Shown here one piece after another: positions 18,579 through 28,183 of a DNA stretch of 53,215 nt. Below the pieces are notes generated by a model. It saw only the letters and a list, made by a program, of their open reading frames with translations, was not told where the DNA came from and ran no database searches. Made by a program: the position numbers and the translations under genes. Numbering within the stretch: position 1 is the first letter of the stretch; every line of letters begins with the position of its first letter. Origin of the DNA: Chlorobiaceae bacterium (lineage in GTDB: Bacteria > Bacteroidota > Chlorobiia > Chlorobiales > Chlorobiaceae); the NCBI GenBank assembly GCA_013335115.1, contig JAAXWQ010000010.1, positions 1 to 53,215 of the forward strand. The letters are read 5' to 3'.

Positions 18579-19874
18579 TCAGAGGAAATCCCTCGGATCG
18601 GTGAGCTTGCCCGTTATTGCCGATGCCGCTGCGGTCAGCGGGGAGGCCAGGTAGACTCCTGCGAACTTGCTGCCCATGCGGCCGGGGAAGTTCCTGTTGG
18701 TCGTCGAGACGACGACATCGTTGTCCACCGAACGGCCGACCGTATCGGCAGGACCGCCGAGGCAGGCAGCGCAGGAGGGCAGGGCGATGCTGCAGCCGGC
18801 CTGTTCGAAGATCGAGCGCAGGGACTGGCCTTCGTAAGTCTCCGTGGAGAGCTGCGAAGCCACCAGGACCGTTGCCGGTACGATGTTGGTGGTCACGGCA
18901 ACCTTCCTTCCCTTCAGGATCTTTGCGGCGAGCATGAAGTCGGTCAGCTTCCCGCCGGTGCAGGAGCCTATGTAGGACTTCGTGATCGGCGTGCCGGCGA
19001 CGCTGCGCACGGTGGCGCGGTTGTCCGGGCTGTGCGGTTGGGCGACGACCGGTTCGAGCTTCTCGACGTTGTAGCGGTACATGCTGTGGTAGCTGGCGTC
19101 GGGATCGCTATGGAAGACCTCGTAGGGCTTGCTGGTGCGCGCTTTGACAAAGGCTTCGGTCACGGCGTCGACCGCGATGATGCCGTTCATGCCTCCAGCC
19201 TCGATAGCCATGTTGCAGAGCGTCATGCGCTCGTCCATCGACAGGGAGTAGACCGCCTCGCCGTCGAACTCCATCGCGCGGTAGGTCGCGCCGTCGGTGC
19301 CGATGTCGCCAAGGATCTGCAGGATCAGGTCCTTGGCCGTCAGGTATTCGGGCATGTTGCCCTCAAAGGTAAACTTCATGGACTCGGGGACCTTCTCCCA
19401 GAGTTTGCCGGTGCCGAGGATGAATGCCGCGTCGGTGTTGCCGATGCCGGAGCCGAACATGCCGAAAGCGCCCGAGGTGCAGGTGTGCGAGTCAGTTCCG
19501 AACAACACGGTGCCCGGGATGTTGAAGCCCTCTTCTGCAAGTGCCACGTGGCAGACGCCGCGGTAGCGGTCTGTGCCTACATCGTAGTAGTTGGGCAGGG
19601 ACTGCTCGCCCGCGAACTGCCTCAACAGGTCGATGTTGCGGTGGGCGTGCTCGTTCTGCGTGAAGATGTAGTGGTCAGGGAGCACCACCACCTTTTCAGG
19701 GTTCCAGACTTTCGCCTCGGGTCCGAACTCCTGCTTGAAGATGTCGAACGTCGGTGGACCGCAGACGTCGTGCGTCAGAAGGACATCGACATTCAGCCAG
19801 ACGCTCTCACCAACATCGACAAATTTGCGGTTGGCGGCCCTGGCGAAAATTTTCTGCGTGATCGTTTGTGCCAT
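18579..19874 (-). CDS. leuC: 3-isopropylmalate/(R)-citramalate dehydratase large subunit
   Basis: The 431-residue protein is the [4Fe-4S] subunit of the isomerase. It begins MAQTITQKIFARAA and has GTDSHTCTSGAFGMFGSG, SYIGSCTGGKLTDF and CAACLGG, which provide the three cluster cysteines. The ATG at 19874 is used instead of an in-frame ATG at 19907 because the family starts there. Its size and TIM-like motifs match the about 420-430-residue LeuC type found in archaea and many anaerobes. It begins a unit with leuD and cimA; a terminator at 19962-19993 separates it from leuB. Confidence 0.95.
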   Translation of the reverse strand: MAQTITQKIFARAANRKFVDVGESVWLNVDVLLTHDVCGPPTFDIFKQEFGPEAKVWNPEKVVVLPDHYIFTQNEHAHRNIDLLRQFAGEQSLPNYYDVGTDRYRGVCHVALAEEGFNIPGTVLFGTDSHTCTSGAFGMFGSGIGNTDAAFILGTGKLWEKVPESMKFTFEGNMPEYLTAKDLILQILGDIGTDGATYRAMEFDGEAVYSLSMDERMTLCNMAIEAGGMNGIIAVDAVTEAFVKARTSKPYEVFHSDPDASYHSMYRYNVEKLEPVVAQPHSPDNRATVRSVAGTPITKSYIGSCTGGKLTDFMLAAKILKGRKVAVTTNIVPATVLVASQLSTETYEGQSLRSIFEQAGCSIALPSCAACLGGPADTVGRSVDNDVVVSTTNRNFPGRMGSKFAGVYLASPLTAAASAITGKLTDPRDFL

Positions 19875-19961
19875 GGTTGATCGGATTCCGTTATCGGTAC
19901 TGTTCAAAAATTGCGTTCTCCGGCCGCGCCGGAACAGCCTGTGCGCATGCCATTGAAATCG

Positions 19962-19993
19962 AAAAGCCGGTGACTGACAGGGCCCCGGCTTTT
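19962..19993. terminator. Terminator between leuB and leuC
   Basis: AAAAGCCGG at 19962-19970 pairs with CCGGCTTTT at 19985-19993, with A and T runs on both outer sides, so it can work on either strand. It ends the ilvD-to-leuB transcript. The leuC promoter must lie between it and 19874. Confidence 0.7.
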
Positions 19994-20051
19994 TCGTGCG
20001 GAGGTTTCCCGCCGCGCTTGCTCTGTCAAGTGGCCTGCCGCCCCGACAATG

Positions 20052-21107
20052 CTATATGCAGGCGACGATGGCTGCGGTCATCTCAGTCGTCGAGACCGTT
20101 TTCTCTCCAGGCCTGGCGATATCAGCCGTGCGAACACCGGTGGCCAGTGCCTTCTCGATAGCGTCATAGATCTCGGCGGCGACGTCCGGCATGCAGAAGC
20201 TGTTCTCGAACATCATGGCCAACGACGCGATGGTCGCGATCGGGTTGGCCTTGCCCTGCCCTGCGATGTCGGGGGCACTTCCGTGGATCGGTTCGTACAG
20301 TGCATATTTCGAACCGATGCTGGCAGACGGGAGCATGCCGAGGCTGCCGGTGATCATGCCCGAGATGTCGCTCAGGATGTCGCCGAACAGGTTGCTGGTC
20401 ACGATGACGTCGAACTGCTTCGGGTTGCGAACGATCTGCATGGCCGCATTGTCGACGTACATGTCGGCAAGCTCGATGTCGGGGAAGTCTTTGTGGACCT
20501 CGTGGACGATGTTGCGCCAGAACTGGGAGACTTCAAGCACGTTCGCCTTGTCGATCGAGGTGACCTTCACGTTGCCGCGCTTCTGCGCCGCTTCGAACGC
20601 AAGACGGGCGATGCGCTCAATCTCGTAACGTTCGTAGACCATGGTGTTCCACCCGCGGTTTTCATCATAGCCTCTCGGCTGGCCGAAGTAGATACCACCG
20701 GTCAACTCCCTGAAAACCATGAAATCGGTGCCCTTTACCACTTCCGGCTTCAGGGTCGATGCATCGACAAGGGCGTCGTAGACCTTCGCAGGGCGGAGGT
20801 TGGCGAACAGGCCAAGCTCCTTGCGGATTTTCAGCAGGGCGGCTTCAGGTTTTTCGGCGTGCGGCAGGCTCTCCCATTTCGGGCCGCCGACCGCACCAAG
20901 CAACACCGCGTCGGCGTTACGGCAGGCCTCGAGGGTTTCGTCGGTCAGCATGCTGCCATGCAGGTCATAGGATGCTCCGCCGAACGGATGCTCCTCTACC
21001 GTGAAGTCCAGGCCGTGTTTCCTCGCTACGGCGTCCAGGACATCGAGGGCGCCGGCTACCACTTCGGGTCCGATGCCGTCACCAGGGATTGAAACAATTT
21101 TATACAT
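20052..21107 (-). CDS. leuB: 3-isopropylmalate dehydrogenase
   Basis: The 351-residue NAD-dependent decarboxylating dehydrogenase starts MYKIVSIPGDGIGPEVV. It has the substrate motif LRKELGLFANLRPAKVY and the cofactor region GSAPDIAGQGKANPIATIAS. It oxidises 3-isopropylmalate for leucine and 3-methylmalate for isoleucine. The longer in-frame extension to 21233 is rejected because it overlaps ilvC and is unlike the family. It is the last gene of the ilv unit, 11 nt after ilvC. Confidence 0.96.
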   Translation of the reverse strand: MYKIVSIPGDGIGPEVVAGALDVLDAVARKHGLDFTVEEHPFGGASYDLHGSMLTDETLEACRNADAVLLGAVGGPKWESLPHAEKPEAALLKIRKELGLFANLRPAKVYDALVDASTLKPEVVKGTDFMVFRELTGGIYFGQPRGYDENRGWNTMVYERYEIERIARLAFEAAQKRGNVKVTSIDKANVLEVSQFWRNIVHEVHKDFPDIELADMYVDNAAMQIVRNPKQFDVIVTSNLFGDILSDISGMITGSLGMLPSASIGSKYALYEPIHGSAPDIAGQGKANPIATIASLAMMFENSFCMPDVAAEIYDAIEKALATGVRTADIARPGEKTVSTTEMTAAIVACI

Positions 21108-21118
21108 GGCTCTCTCGA

Positions 21119-22111
21119 TTACTTTTTCTTGAGCCAGCTCATCATCTCGCGAAGCTTCGCGCCGACCTTTTCGATCGGGTGGTTGGCGTTGCTTTCGCGC
21201 AGGCTGTTCAGGGAGTTGTAGCCGGAGTTGCACTCGTCGATGAACTCTTGGGCGAAGCGGCCGTCCTGGACCTCTTCGAGGATTTTCTTCATCTCGGCCT
21301 TCACGGCGGAGGTGATGAGGCGAGGGCCACGGGTCATGCCACCGTACTCGGCGGTGTCGCTGACGGAGTAGTTCATGCGGGAAAGGCCGCCTTCATAATA
21401 CAGGTCCACGATGAGCTTCAGCTCGTGCATGCACTCGAAGTAGGCAAGTTCCGCGGGATAGCCGGCTTCGGTCAGGGTCTCGAACCCTGCCTTGATCAGT
21501 TCGGCCGATCCGCCACAGAGCACGGCCTGTTCGCCGAACAGGTCGGTCTCGGTCTCGTCCTTGAAGTTGGTCTCGATGACGCCGGCCTTGGTGCCTCCGA
21601 TGCCCTTTGCCCAGGCGAGGGCCTGCGCCTTCGCGTCGCCGGTGAAGTCCTGGAACACGGCGATAAGGCACGGCACGCCGTTGCCTTCGGTATAGGTCCT
21701 GCGAACCAGGTGGCCCGGGCTCTTCGGGGCGATCATGATGACGTTCACGTTCGCCGGGGGTACGATCTGCTTGTAGTGGATATTGAAGCCGTGGCCGAAA
21801 GCGAGCGTGCTGCCCGGTTTCAGGTTCGGCAGGATCTCGTTGTCATAAACGCTTTTCTGGGTCTGGTCCGGCAGGAGCACCATAACGATATCGGCCCACT
21901 TGACCGCATCGGCAACAGTTTCGACCCTCAGGCCGGCCTGGCGTGCCTTGGCGCATGAGGAGCTGTCGGTGCGCAGGCCGACGCAGACGTTCAGGCCGCT
22001 GTCCATCAGGTTCAGCGAGTGGGCATGGCCCTGGCTGCCGTAACCGAGGACGGCGATATTCTTGTTCTGCAGTACCGCGAGGTCGGCATCCTGCTCGTAA
22101 AAGACGTTCAT
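21119..22111 (-). CDS. ilvC: Ketol-acid reductoisomerase
   Basis: The 330-residue class I enzyme converts acetolactate and acetohydroxybutyrate to the dihydroxy acids. It starts [17 protein letters not shown] and has the nucleotide-binding [13 protein letters not shown] near residue 25 and the metal-binding [12 protein letters not shown] and [17 protein letters not shown]. The C-terminus ends in basic residues (WLKKK). Two possible ATGs (22117 and 22111) are two codons apart; the second gives the usual N-terminus. The extension to 22273 overlaps ilvN and is not credible. Confidence 0.96.
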   Translation of the reverse strand: MNVFYEQDADLAVLQNKNIAVLGYGSQGHAHSLNLMDSGLNVCVGLRTDSSSCAKARQAGLRVETVADAVKWADIVMVLLPDQTQKSVYDNEILPNLKPGSTLAFGHGFNIHYKQIVPPANVNVIMIAPKSPGHLVRRTYTEGNGVPCLIAVFQDFTGDAKAQALAWAKGIGGTKAGVIETNFKDETETDLFGEQAVLCGGSAELIKAGFETLTEAGYPAELAYFECMHELKLIVDLYYEGGLSRMNYSVSDTAEYGGMTRGPRLITSAVKAEMKKILEEVQDGRFAQEFIDECNSGYNSLNSLRESNANHPIEKVGAKLREMMSWLKKK

Positions 22112-22157
22112 TGACATAGCTATAGCTGTTGACTGTTTAGGCGTACGTAAATAAAAA

Positions 22158-22637
22158 TCAGTTTTCACCGCGGTGAATGGCCACAGCCCCTGACCGCGCG
22201 AGTTCCCGGATGCCGAAAGGCCTGAAAAGGTCGATGGCCGTATTGACTTTATCCGGCGAACCGATGACCTCAATAGTAATGGATTTTTGCTTGATATCCA
22301 CGACTTTTCCCTTAAAAACGTTGGTCAGCTCGAAAATCTCGTGCTGCGTTGATTTCGAGAGTTTGAGGCTCATCAGGAGCAGTTCGCGCTCGACGTGCGG
22401 CTGGTGGGTGAGGTCGGTGACCTTGATGGTGTCGACCAGCCGGTTGAGCTGTTTGAGCACCTGGCTGATGATGCGGTCCTCGCCCCGGGTCACGATGGTC
22501 ATACGCGAAACCTCCGGGTCTTCGGTCTCTCCGATGGAGATGCTTTCGAGGTTGAAACCGCGTGCGCTGAACATCGCGGCAACCCGGTTCAGGGTGCCGA
22601 ACTTGTTTTCGACCAGTACGGATATAAGGTGTTTCAT
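22158..22637 (-). CDS. ilvN: Acetolactate synthase small (regulatory) subunit
   Basis: The 159-residue protein starts [36 protein letters not shown], a typical ACT domain that binds valine for feedback inhibition. A second ACT-like half follows ([31 protein letters not shown]). It stimulates and regulates the catalytic subunit IlvB, whose gene is 9 nt upstream. Length is normal for IlvH/IlvN of this type. Confidence 0.95.
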   Translation of the reverse strand: MKHLISVLVENKFGTLNRVAAMFSARGFNLESISIGETEDPEVSRMTIVTRGEDRIISQVLKQLNRLVDTIKVTDLTHQPHVERELLLMSLKLSKSTQHEIFELTNVFKGKVVDIKQKSITIEVIGSPDKVNTAIDLFRPFGIRELARSGAVAIHRGEN

Positions 22638-22646
22638 AAGTGTCGG

Positions 22647-24398
22647 TTAAACCATGGTTTTGGGATTCAGCCTTGCCAGCAGCATGTCGGAGATCGATCC
22701 GCCTGCGGGGACCATCGGGAACACCATGTCCTTTCTGATGACGCGGAAGTCGACCAGCACCGGCCCGTCGTTGTAGGCAAGGGCGTCCGAGATCGCCTTG
22801 CGGGCGGTTTCGGGGTTGTCGGCGCTCATTGCGCGGCACCCGAACGCCTCGGCGACCTTTACGAAATCGGGGTTGCTCGCCTCCAGGTCGGTGAACGAGT
22901 ACTTCTCCTTGTGGAAGAGCTCCTGCCATTGGCGGACCATGCCGAGGTAGCTGTTGTTGATCAGGAATATCTTGATGGGCAGTTTGTGGTAGACGGCCGT
23001 GACCAGCTCCTGGATGTTCATCATCAGGCCGCCGTCTCCGCAGATGGTGATGACCGGCCGGTCGGTGACGCCGAAGGCCGCGCCGATGGTCGCCGGAAGG
23101 CCGTAGCCCATCGTGCCGAGCCCTCCGCTGGTGATAATCGAGCGCGGTTCGGTGAACTTGTAGTACTGCGAGGTCCACATCTGGTGCTGGCCGACGTCGG
23201 TGACGATGACGGCATGCCCCCTGGTCTGCTTCGAGATCTCGTCGATGACGAACTCGGTCTTGAGCGAATCCTTCTCGACCGTGTACTCGAGCGGGCACTG
23301 GAGGCGCCAGGCCTCGATTTCGGCGAGCCATGCGCTGCGGTCCTCTTTAGATTTCGGCAGTTCGTTCAGGATCGATTCGAGGAAATCCTTCGAGTCGCCG
23401 ACCACCGGCAGGTCCACCTTGACGTTCTTGTCGACGTTGGTCGGGTCGATGTCGTTGTGGATCTTCAGGGCTTTGGTGGCGAAGGTGTCGATCTTGCCGG
23501 TGACCCGGTCGTCGAAGCGTGCGCCGACCGCAATCAGCAGGTCGCAGTTGCTGACCGCCTGGTTGGCCCAGTAGGTGCCGTGCATGCCGAGCATCCCCAT
23601 CGACAGCGGGTGGTCGCCCGGGAAGGCGCCGAGGCCCTGCAGGGTCATGGTGACCGGGATCTGCTGCTCGACGGCGAGTTGGCGGAGCGCTTCGGTGCCT
23701 CCGGCCGTGATGACGCCGCCGCCGATGTAGAGCAGCGGGCGTTTGGCCTTGGCGATCATTTTCGCCGCCTTGGCGACCTGGTTCGCGTGGCACTTGAAGG
23801 TCGGCTTGAAGCCACGGAGCTCGACGCTCTCGGGCCACTCGAAGACACACTCGGCGGCGAGCACGTCCTTGGGCATATCGATGAGCACCGGGCCGGGCCT
23901 GCCGGTGGTAGCCAGGTAGAATGCCTTGCGGATGGTCGGGGCCAGGTCACGGACGTCCTTGACCAGGAAGTTGTGCTTGGTGATGGGACGGGTGATGCCG
24001 ACGATATCAGCTTCCTGGAAAGCATCGTTTCCGATCAGGGAGCTCGGCACCTGTCCAGTGAAGACCACCATGGGCGAGGAGTCCATGTAGGCGTTGGCGA
24101 TGCCGGTGACGGTGTTGGTCGCGCCGGGTCCTGAGGTGACGAGCACCACGCCGGGCTTCCCGGTCGCACGGGCGTAGCCCTCGGCCATGTGGGTCGCCCC
24201 CTGTTCGTGGCGGACGAGGATGTGCTGTATGTCTTCCACGTCGTGCAGGGTTTCGTAGACCTTCAGCAGCGAGCCGCCGGGGTAGCCGAAGATGATGTCG
24301 ACGTGTTCACGCCGCAGGCACTCGAAAAATATTTCGGATCCGTTCAGTTTCTGTCCGGGTTCATGCATGGTTCGAACGATTTGGTTCAGTATTGACAT
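22647..24398 (-). CDS. ilvB: Acetolactate synthase large (catalytic) subunit
   Basis: This is a 583-residue ThDP- and FAD-dependent enzyme. The N-terminal domain has [16 protein letters not shown] and the catalytic Glu in [22 protein letters not shown]. The C-terminal ThDP motif [15 protein letters not shown]...[13 protein letters not shown] is complete. It makes acetolactate (valine, leucine) and acetohydroxybutyrate (isoleucine). The start at 24398 (MSILNQ) overlaps the ilvD end by 13 bp; an alternative ATG at 24368 would remove ten residues. The much longer in-frame extension to 24638 lies inside ilvD and is rejected. Confidence 0.95.
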   Translation of the reverse strand: MSILNQIVRTMHEPGQKLNGSEIFFECLRREHVDIIFGYPGGSLLKVYETLHDVEDIQHILVRHEQGATHMAEGYARATGKPGVVLVTSGPGATNTVTGIANAYMDSSPMVVFTGQVPSSLIGNDAFQEADIVGITRPITKHNFLVKDVRDLAPTIRKAFYLATTGRPGPVLIDMPKDVLAAECVFEWPESVELRGFKPTFKCHANQVAKAAKMIAKAKRPLLYIGGGVITAGGTEALRQLAVEQQIPVTMTLQGLGAFPGDHPLSMGMLGMHGTYWANQAVSNCDLLIAVGARFDDRVTGKIDTFATKALKIHNDIDPTNVDKNVKVDLPVVGDSKDFLESILNELPKSKEDRSAWLAEIEAWRLQCPLEYTVEKDSLKTEFVIDEISKQTRGHAVIVTDVGQHQMWTSQYYKFTEPRSIITSGGLGTMGYGLPATIGAAFGVTDRPVITICGDGGLMMNIQELVTAVYHKLPIKIFLINNSYLGMVRQWQELFHKEKYSFTDLEASNPDFVKVAEAFGCRAMSADNPETARKAISDALAYNDGPVLVDFRVIRKDMVFPMVPAGGSISDMLLARLNPKTMV

Positions 24399-26074
24399 TT
24401 CGGTTGCAGGATTGCGCCGGTATTGGCGGATGTCACCATCTGCGCATAGCGGGCAAGGTAGCCTTTGGTGATCTTGGGCCGGAACGGCGGAAGTGCGGCG
24501 ATCCTCTCCGCAATCGCCTTGTCGTCCAGGTCGAGCGTCATCGAACGGTTCGGGATGTCGATGGTGATCATGTCGCCGTTCCTGAGCGCGGCGATCGGCC
24601 CGCCGTCGGCAGCCTCGGGCGATACGTGCCCGATGCACGCGCCCCTCGATCCTCCGGAGAACCGGCCGTCGGTGATCAGGGCCACCGATTCGCCGAGTCC
24701 GCGACCCATGATGGCGCTGGTGGGTGAGAGCATCTCCGGCATGCCGGGACCGCCTCGCGGCCCCTCATAACGGATGACGACGACGTCGCCGGCCTTGACG
24801 TCGCCACCCATGATGCCCGTGATGGCGTCGTCCTGGCCGTCGTAGACCCTGGCCGGGCCGGTGTGCTGCATCATCGAGGGGCTGACTGCGCCCGTCTTGA
24901 CAACAGCGCCGTTCGGCGCGAGGTTCCCGTAGAGCACGCAGAGCCCGCCCGTTGCGGAGTAGGGGTCGGAGACCGTCCGGATCACCTTGAGGTCGAGCAC
25001 TTCGGCCGCGGCGATGTTTTCGCCGAGGGACTTGCCGGTGACGGTCGGCGCCGAGAGGTCCAGGAGGCCTTCGACGGTTGAAAGCTCCTTCAGGATGGCC
25101 GAAATTCCTCCGGCACGGTCGACATCCTCGATGTGCACTTCGGTCGTCGCCGGGCTCACCTTGCAGATGTACGGCGTGCGGGCCGACAGGCCGTTCAGCT
25201 CCGAGAAGTCGAACTCCAGCTCCGCCTCGTTGGCGATGGCCAGCGTGTGGAGGATGGTGTTGGTGCTGCCGCCCATGGCGAAGTCGAGCGCGAAGGCGTT
25301 GAGCAGGGCGCGGCGGGTGAGGATGTCCCTCGGGCGGATATCTTCGTGGACCAGTTCCACGATGCGTTTCGAGGCGCTCTTCACCAGCTCCAGCCTCCTC
25401 GGGTCGACGGCGAGGATGGTGCCGTTCCCCGGCAGTGCGAAGCCGAGGGCCTCGCAAAGGCAGTTCATCGAATTGGCCGTGAACATGCCCGAGCACGAGC
25501 CGCATCCGGGGCAGCCGTTCTCCTCGATGGTGCAGAGTTCTTCCTCGCTGATCTCACCCGTGCTGAACCTGCCGACCGCCTCGAAGACCGAGATGAGGTC
25601 GACCTTCTTGCCAGACGGGGTGTGGCCGGCCTTCATCGGGCCGCCGGAAACGAAGATGACCGGTACATTGGTGCGCAGGGCACCCATCATCATGCCGGGG
25701 GTGATCTTGTCGCAGTTCGGGATGCAGACCAGGCCGTCGAGGCGGTGCGCCTCCACCATGGTCTCGACCGAATCGGCGATGATCTCGCGGCTGGCGAGCG
25801 AGTAGCGCATGCCGACATGGCCCATGGCGATGCCGTCGCACACGCCGATGGTGTTGAACTCGAACGGCACGCCGCCGGCTTCGCGCACAGCCTCTCTGGC
25901 GATCCTGCCCAGTTCCTGCAGGTGCGCGTGGCCGGGGATCAGTTCGTTGAAGGAGTTGCAGATACCGATGAAGGGCTTCGAGAAGTCGCTTTTCGAACGC
26001 ACGGCCCCGGTCGCCTTGAGGAGGCTGCGGTGAGGCGCTTTTTCGAATCCTTTCTTTATGGTGTCAGATCTCAT
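24386..26074 (-). CDS. ilvD: Dihydroxy-acid dehydratase
   Basis: The 562-residue Fe-S enzyme makes the 2-oxo acids for valine/leucine and isoleucine. Cluster-ligand regions are visible as [13 protein letters not shown] near residue 37, [16 protein letters not shown] and [20 protein letters not shown]. The C-terminus has [21 protein letters not shown]. It is first in the transcript ilvD-ilvB-ilvN-ilvC-leuB. Its 5' leader is long and contains a short BCAA-rich ORF (26195-26341). Confidence 0.96.
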   Translation of the reverse strand: MRSDTIKKGFEKAPHRSLLKATGAVRSKSDFSKPFIGICNSFNELIPGHAHLQELGRIAREAVREAGGVPFEFNTIGVCDGIAMGHVGMRYSLASREIIADSVETMVEAHRLDGLVCIPNCDKITPGMMMGALRTNVPVIFVSGGPMKAGHTPSGKKVDLISVFEAVGRFSTGEISEEELCTIEENGCPGCGSCSGMFTANSMNCLCEALGFALPGNGTILAVDPRRLELVKSASKRIVELVHEDIRPRDILTRRALLNAFALDFAMGGSTNTILHTLAIANEAELEFDFSELNGLSARTPYICKVSPATTEVHIEDVDRAGGISAILKELSTVEGLLDLSAPTVTGKSLGENIAAAEVLDLKVIRTVSDPYSATGGLCVLYGNLAPNGAVVKTGAVSPSMMQHTGPARVYDGQDDAITGIMGGDVKAGDVVVIRYEGPRGGPGMPEMLSPTSAIMGRGLGESVALITDGRFSGGSRGACIGHVSPEAADGGPIAALRNGDMITIDIPNRSMTLDLDDKAIAERIAALPPFRPKITKGYLARYAQMVTSANTGAILQPKCQY

Positions 26075-26570
26075 CGAAGTGGCTTGTTTACGGTTGAAAA
26101 CAAAAAAACGGTAAGCCCTGGCCTGCCTGTCCCGAAGCCTTGGAGTCTGAGTATTGTCGAAGAAATACGGAGGACTTGGGAAAGGCCTGACGGGTCAGGA
26201 TACCGGAATGGATACTCGTACGGATAGTATGGATACGACGGACCCGATGCATTCGGGGCGGATGGCCTGAGGGCGGCCGACGGCCATCGACTGGGCAGGG
26301 CACCCGGGATCACTGAGGCGATGGATGGTCGAAGTCGTCATTGCTTATTTATTGACGCGCGAATAAAAATTGTGTAGGTGCCAAATTACGCTTTCCCGTT
26401 CATTAAGTCAAGGATGCCCCGAAAAAACCATTTTTCCCTCCCGGCATGGGGCGCGGAGGGGCAAACCTTCGATTTTGTCATCCCGTGATGGTGTAAAAAC
26501 TTAAAAATCTTATTTTTAGGTAAGAAGATCATTGCAAGACTCTCCTTGCAAACAACCAAATGTCAGTGCC
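26075..26570. other. Divergent intergenic region between ilvD and the VTE5/VTE6-like gene
   Basis: About 500 bp without a conventional gene. It must hold the ilvD promoter and leader on the minus strand and the promoter of the membrane protein on the plus strand. The minus strand contains a short ORF at 26195-26341 and a run of T residues at about 26102-26108, 28 nt before the ilvD ATG. The A/T-rich stretch near 26340-26400 is the likeliest promoter area. Degenerate 7-bp periodicity (ATGGATA at 26208 and 26229) is visible at 26194-26242. Confidence 0.6.
26195..26341 (-). other. Possible ilv leader peptide ORF (48 codons)
   Basis: An ATG at 26341 opens 48 codons ending in TGA at 26195, about 120 nt before ilvD. 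The last 15 residues read SVVSILSVRVSIPVS, in which eight are Val, Ile or Leu. They use codons GTA, ATA and CTA that are uncommon in the surrounding G+C-rich genes. This is the composition expected for an attenuator leader peptide. Against it, no good ribosome-binding site precedes the ATG, I cannot draw a convincing terminator stem before the T-run, and the same bases show 7-bp periodicity that could produce the bias by chance. Confidence 0.3.
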
Positions 26571-28157
26571 ATGTTGAGTTTACAGTCTCCCTTGCCGCAG
26601 GATCTCCCTCCGTTCCTCCTCCTCCTGAGCCTTGTAGGATGCTTCCTGCTGCTCGGCGAACTCCTGGTACGGAAATTCAGCGTCAGCTCCCTGGTCGTCA
26701 GGAAGGTGGTGCATCTCTGCATGGGAGTGGTGACCTTTTTCATGCCCTCCTATTTCCATTCGAACTTCTATCCGGCCCTTGCGGCGCTTCTGTTCGTGGC
26801 GCTCGGGGCCCTGAGCCTCAAGTCCGGGCTTCTGAAAGGGCTGCAGGGTGAGCCGGTCGAGTCGACGAACGACGAGGAGGCCGGGCCGGTCGTCAGTTAC
26901 GGGCCGATCCTCTTCCCGCTGGCGTTCCTGCTTATGGTGCTGGTGCTCTGGGATACCCATGTCTGGATACTCCAGGTCGCCATGCTGGTCATGGGTGTCG
27001 GCGACTCGCTGGCGGCACTGGTCGGCAAAGCCTCCGGCGGCTCACCTGTCGAACACCTGACCAGGAGCCCCAAGACGGTTGCCGGATCGCTGGCCATGTT
27101 TGTTTCCAGCCTGGTCATCATTTCGCTCTCGCTGTTCATGTTCCAGGGGTCGTTCACCGGCGGCCTTGCCGGCAAGCCGCTCTGGGAGCTCCTGTCGCTT
27201 GCGCTCCTGCTTGCCCTGGTCGCCACGGCCGTGGAGGCCCTGCTCTCCTCCGGCCTTGACAACCTTTTCATTCCGGCCTCGATCGCCTACCCGCTCTACC
27301 TCCTCGACGTGAACCACATGGTGACGCTCGACGGCTTCCTCGTCGGCGGCCTCTTTGCGCTCCTGCTTGCCCTCTTCTCGATCAAGGTGAAATTCCTGAA
27401 CAACAGCGGCGCCACGGCAACCTTCCTGCTCGGCACGAACATCTTCGGTGTCGGCGGCCTGGTCTGGACCGTGCCGCTCCTGACCTTCTACCTGCTCTCC
27501 TCCGTGCTTTCGAAGCTCGGCAGGAAGCGCAAGGCGAAGTTCGACCTGGTTTTCGAGAAAGGTTCGCAGCGTGATGCCGGGCAGGTCTATGCCAACGGTG
27601 GCGTGGCCTGGGTCATGATGGTGATCTATTCGCTGACCGGCGACCCCAACATCTTCTTCTCCTACCTCGGTACCCTGGCGGCGGTGCAAGCCGATACCTG
27701 GGCGACCGAGATCGGCACGATGTGGCCGAACGCGAAGGCTCGCCTGATCACGACCCTCAAGAACGTCCCCGTCGGAACCTCCGGCGGTGTCTCCATTCCC
27801 GGCACATCCGCTTCGTTCATCGGCTCGCTCTTCATCTGCGGGAGCGCCGCAATCATGAACGTCGCGTGGATCAACAAGGTCGGTATCCTGCAATCCCTCC
27901 TGGTCATCGGCATCGCCGGGCTTATCTCCAGCCTGGTCGACAGCTTCTTCGGCGCGACCTTCCAGGCCCAGTACTACGACCCCATCAGGGAGAAGGTGAC
28001 CGAACGCACCCACAGCACGGCCCCGGACGGCAGCAAGGTAAAAAATGAGCGGATCAAGGGATATGATTTTGTGAACAACGATCTGGTCAATACATTGTGT
28101 GCAGTATCGGGTTCCCTGGTGGCCTATTTCGTCGTGCAGAACCTGGTGACCTTTTAA
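26571..28157 (+). CDS. Fused phytol kinase-like (VTE5) and DUF92 (VTE6-like) membrane protein
   Basis: The 528-residue polytopic membrane protein has two recognisable halves. Residues about 10-250 resemble the dolichol/phytol kinase family (VRKVVHLCMGVVTFF, GVGDSLAALVGKASGG, RSPKTVAGSLAMF). Residues about 270-528 are a DUF92 domain (FLNNSGATATFLLGTNIFG, RDAGQVYANGGVAWVMM, DTWATEIGTMWPN, VSIPGTSASFIGS, DSFFGATFQAQYY). Plant VTE5 makes phytyl phosphate from phytol, and the DUF92 protein VTE6 makes phytyl diphosphate from it. A fused pair could recycle phytol, farnesol or similar alcohols released from chlorophylls. The activity is inferred from family. The ATG at 26571 is chosen; a TTG at 26532 would add 13 residues. 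Confidence 0.82.
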   Translation: MLSLQSPLPQDLPPFLLLLSLVGCFLLLGELLVRKFSVSSLVVRKVVHLCMGVVTFFMPSYFHSNFYPALAALLFVALGALSLKSGLLKGLQGEPVESTNDEEAGPVVSYGPILFPLAFLLMVLVLWDTHVWILQVAMLVMGVGDSLAALVGKASGGSPVEHLTRSPKTVAGSLAMFVSSLVIISLSLFMFQGSFTGGLAGKPLWELLSLALLLALVATAVEALLSSGLDNLFIPASIAYPLYLLDVNHMVTLDGFLVGGLFALLLALFSIKVKFLNNSGATATFLLGTNIFGVGGLVWTVPLLTFYLLSSVLSKLGRKRKAKFDLVFEKGSQRDAGQVYANGGVAWVMMVIYSLTGDPNIFFSYLGTLAAVQADTWATEIGTMWPNAKARLITTLKNVPVGTSGGVSIPGTSASFIGSLFICGSAAIMNVAWINKVGILQSLLVIGIAGLISSLVDSFFGATFQAQYYDPIREKVTERTHSTAPDGSKVKNERIKGYDFVNNDLVNTLCAVSGSLVAYFVVQNLVTF

Positions 28158-28183
28158 AATCTTACACTCAGAACGAGCTGAAC

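Noticed and set aside
25133-26227. A 364-codon plus-strand open frame opposite ilvD
   Set aside because: ilvD has complete, conserved motifs on the minus strand; the antisense frame resembles nothing.
26341-26400. A second -24/-12 promoter upstream of ilvD (TTGGCAC on the minus strand)
   Set aside because: The GG half matches but the base pair 10 nt further on is not GC; it is better read as part of a sigma-70-type -35 region.
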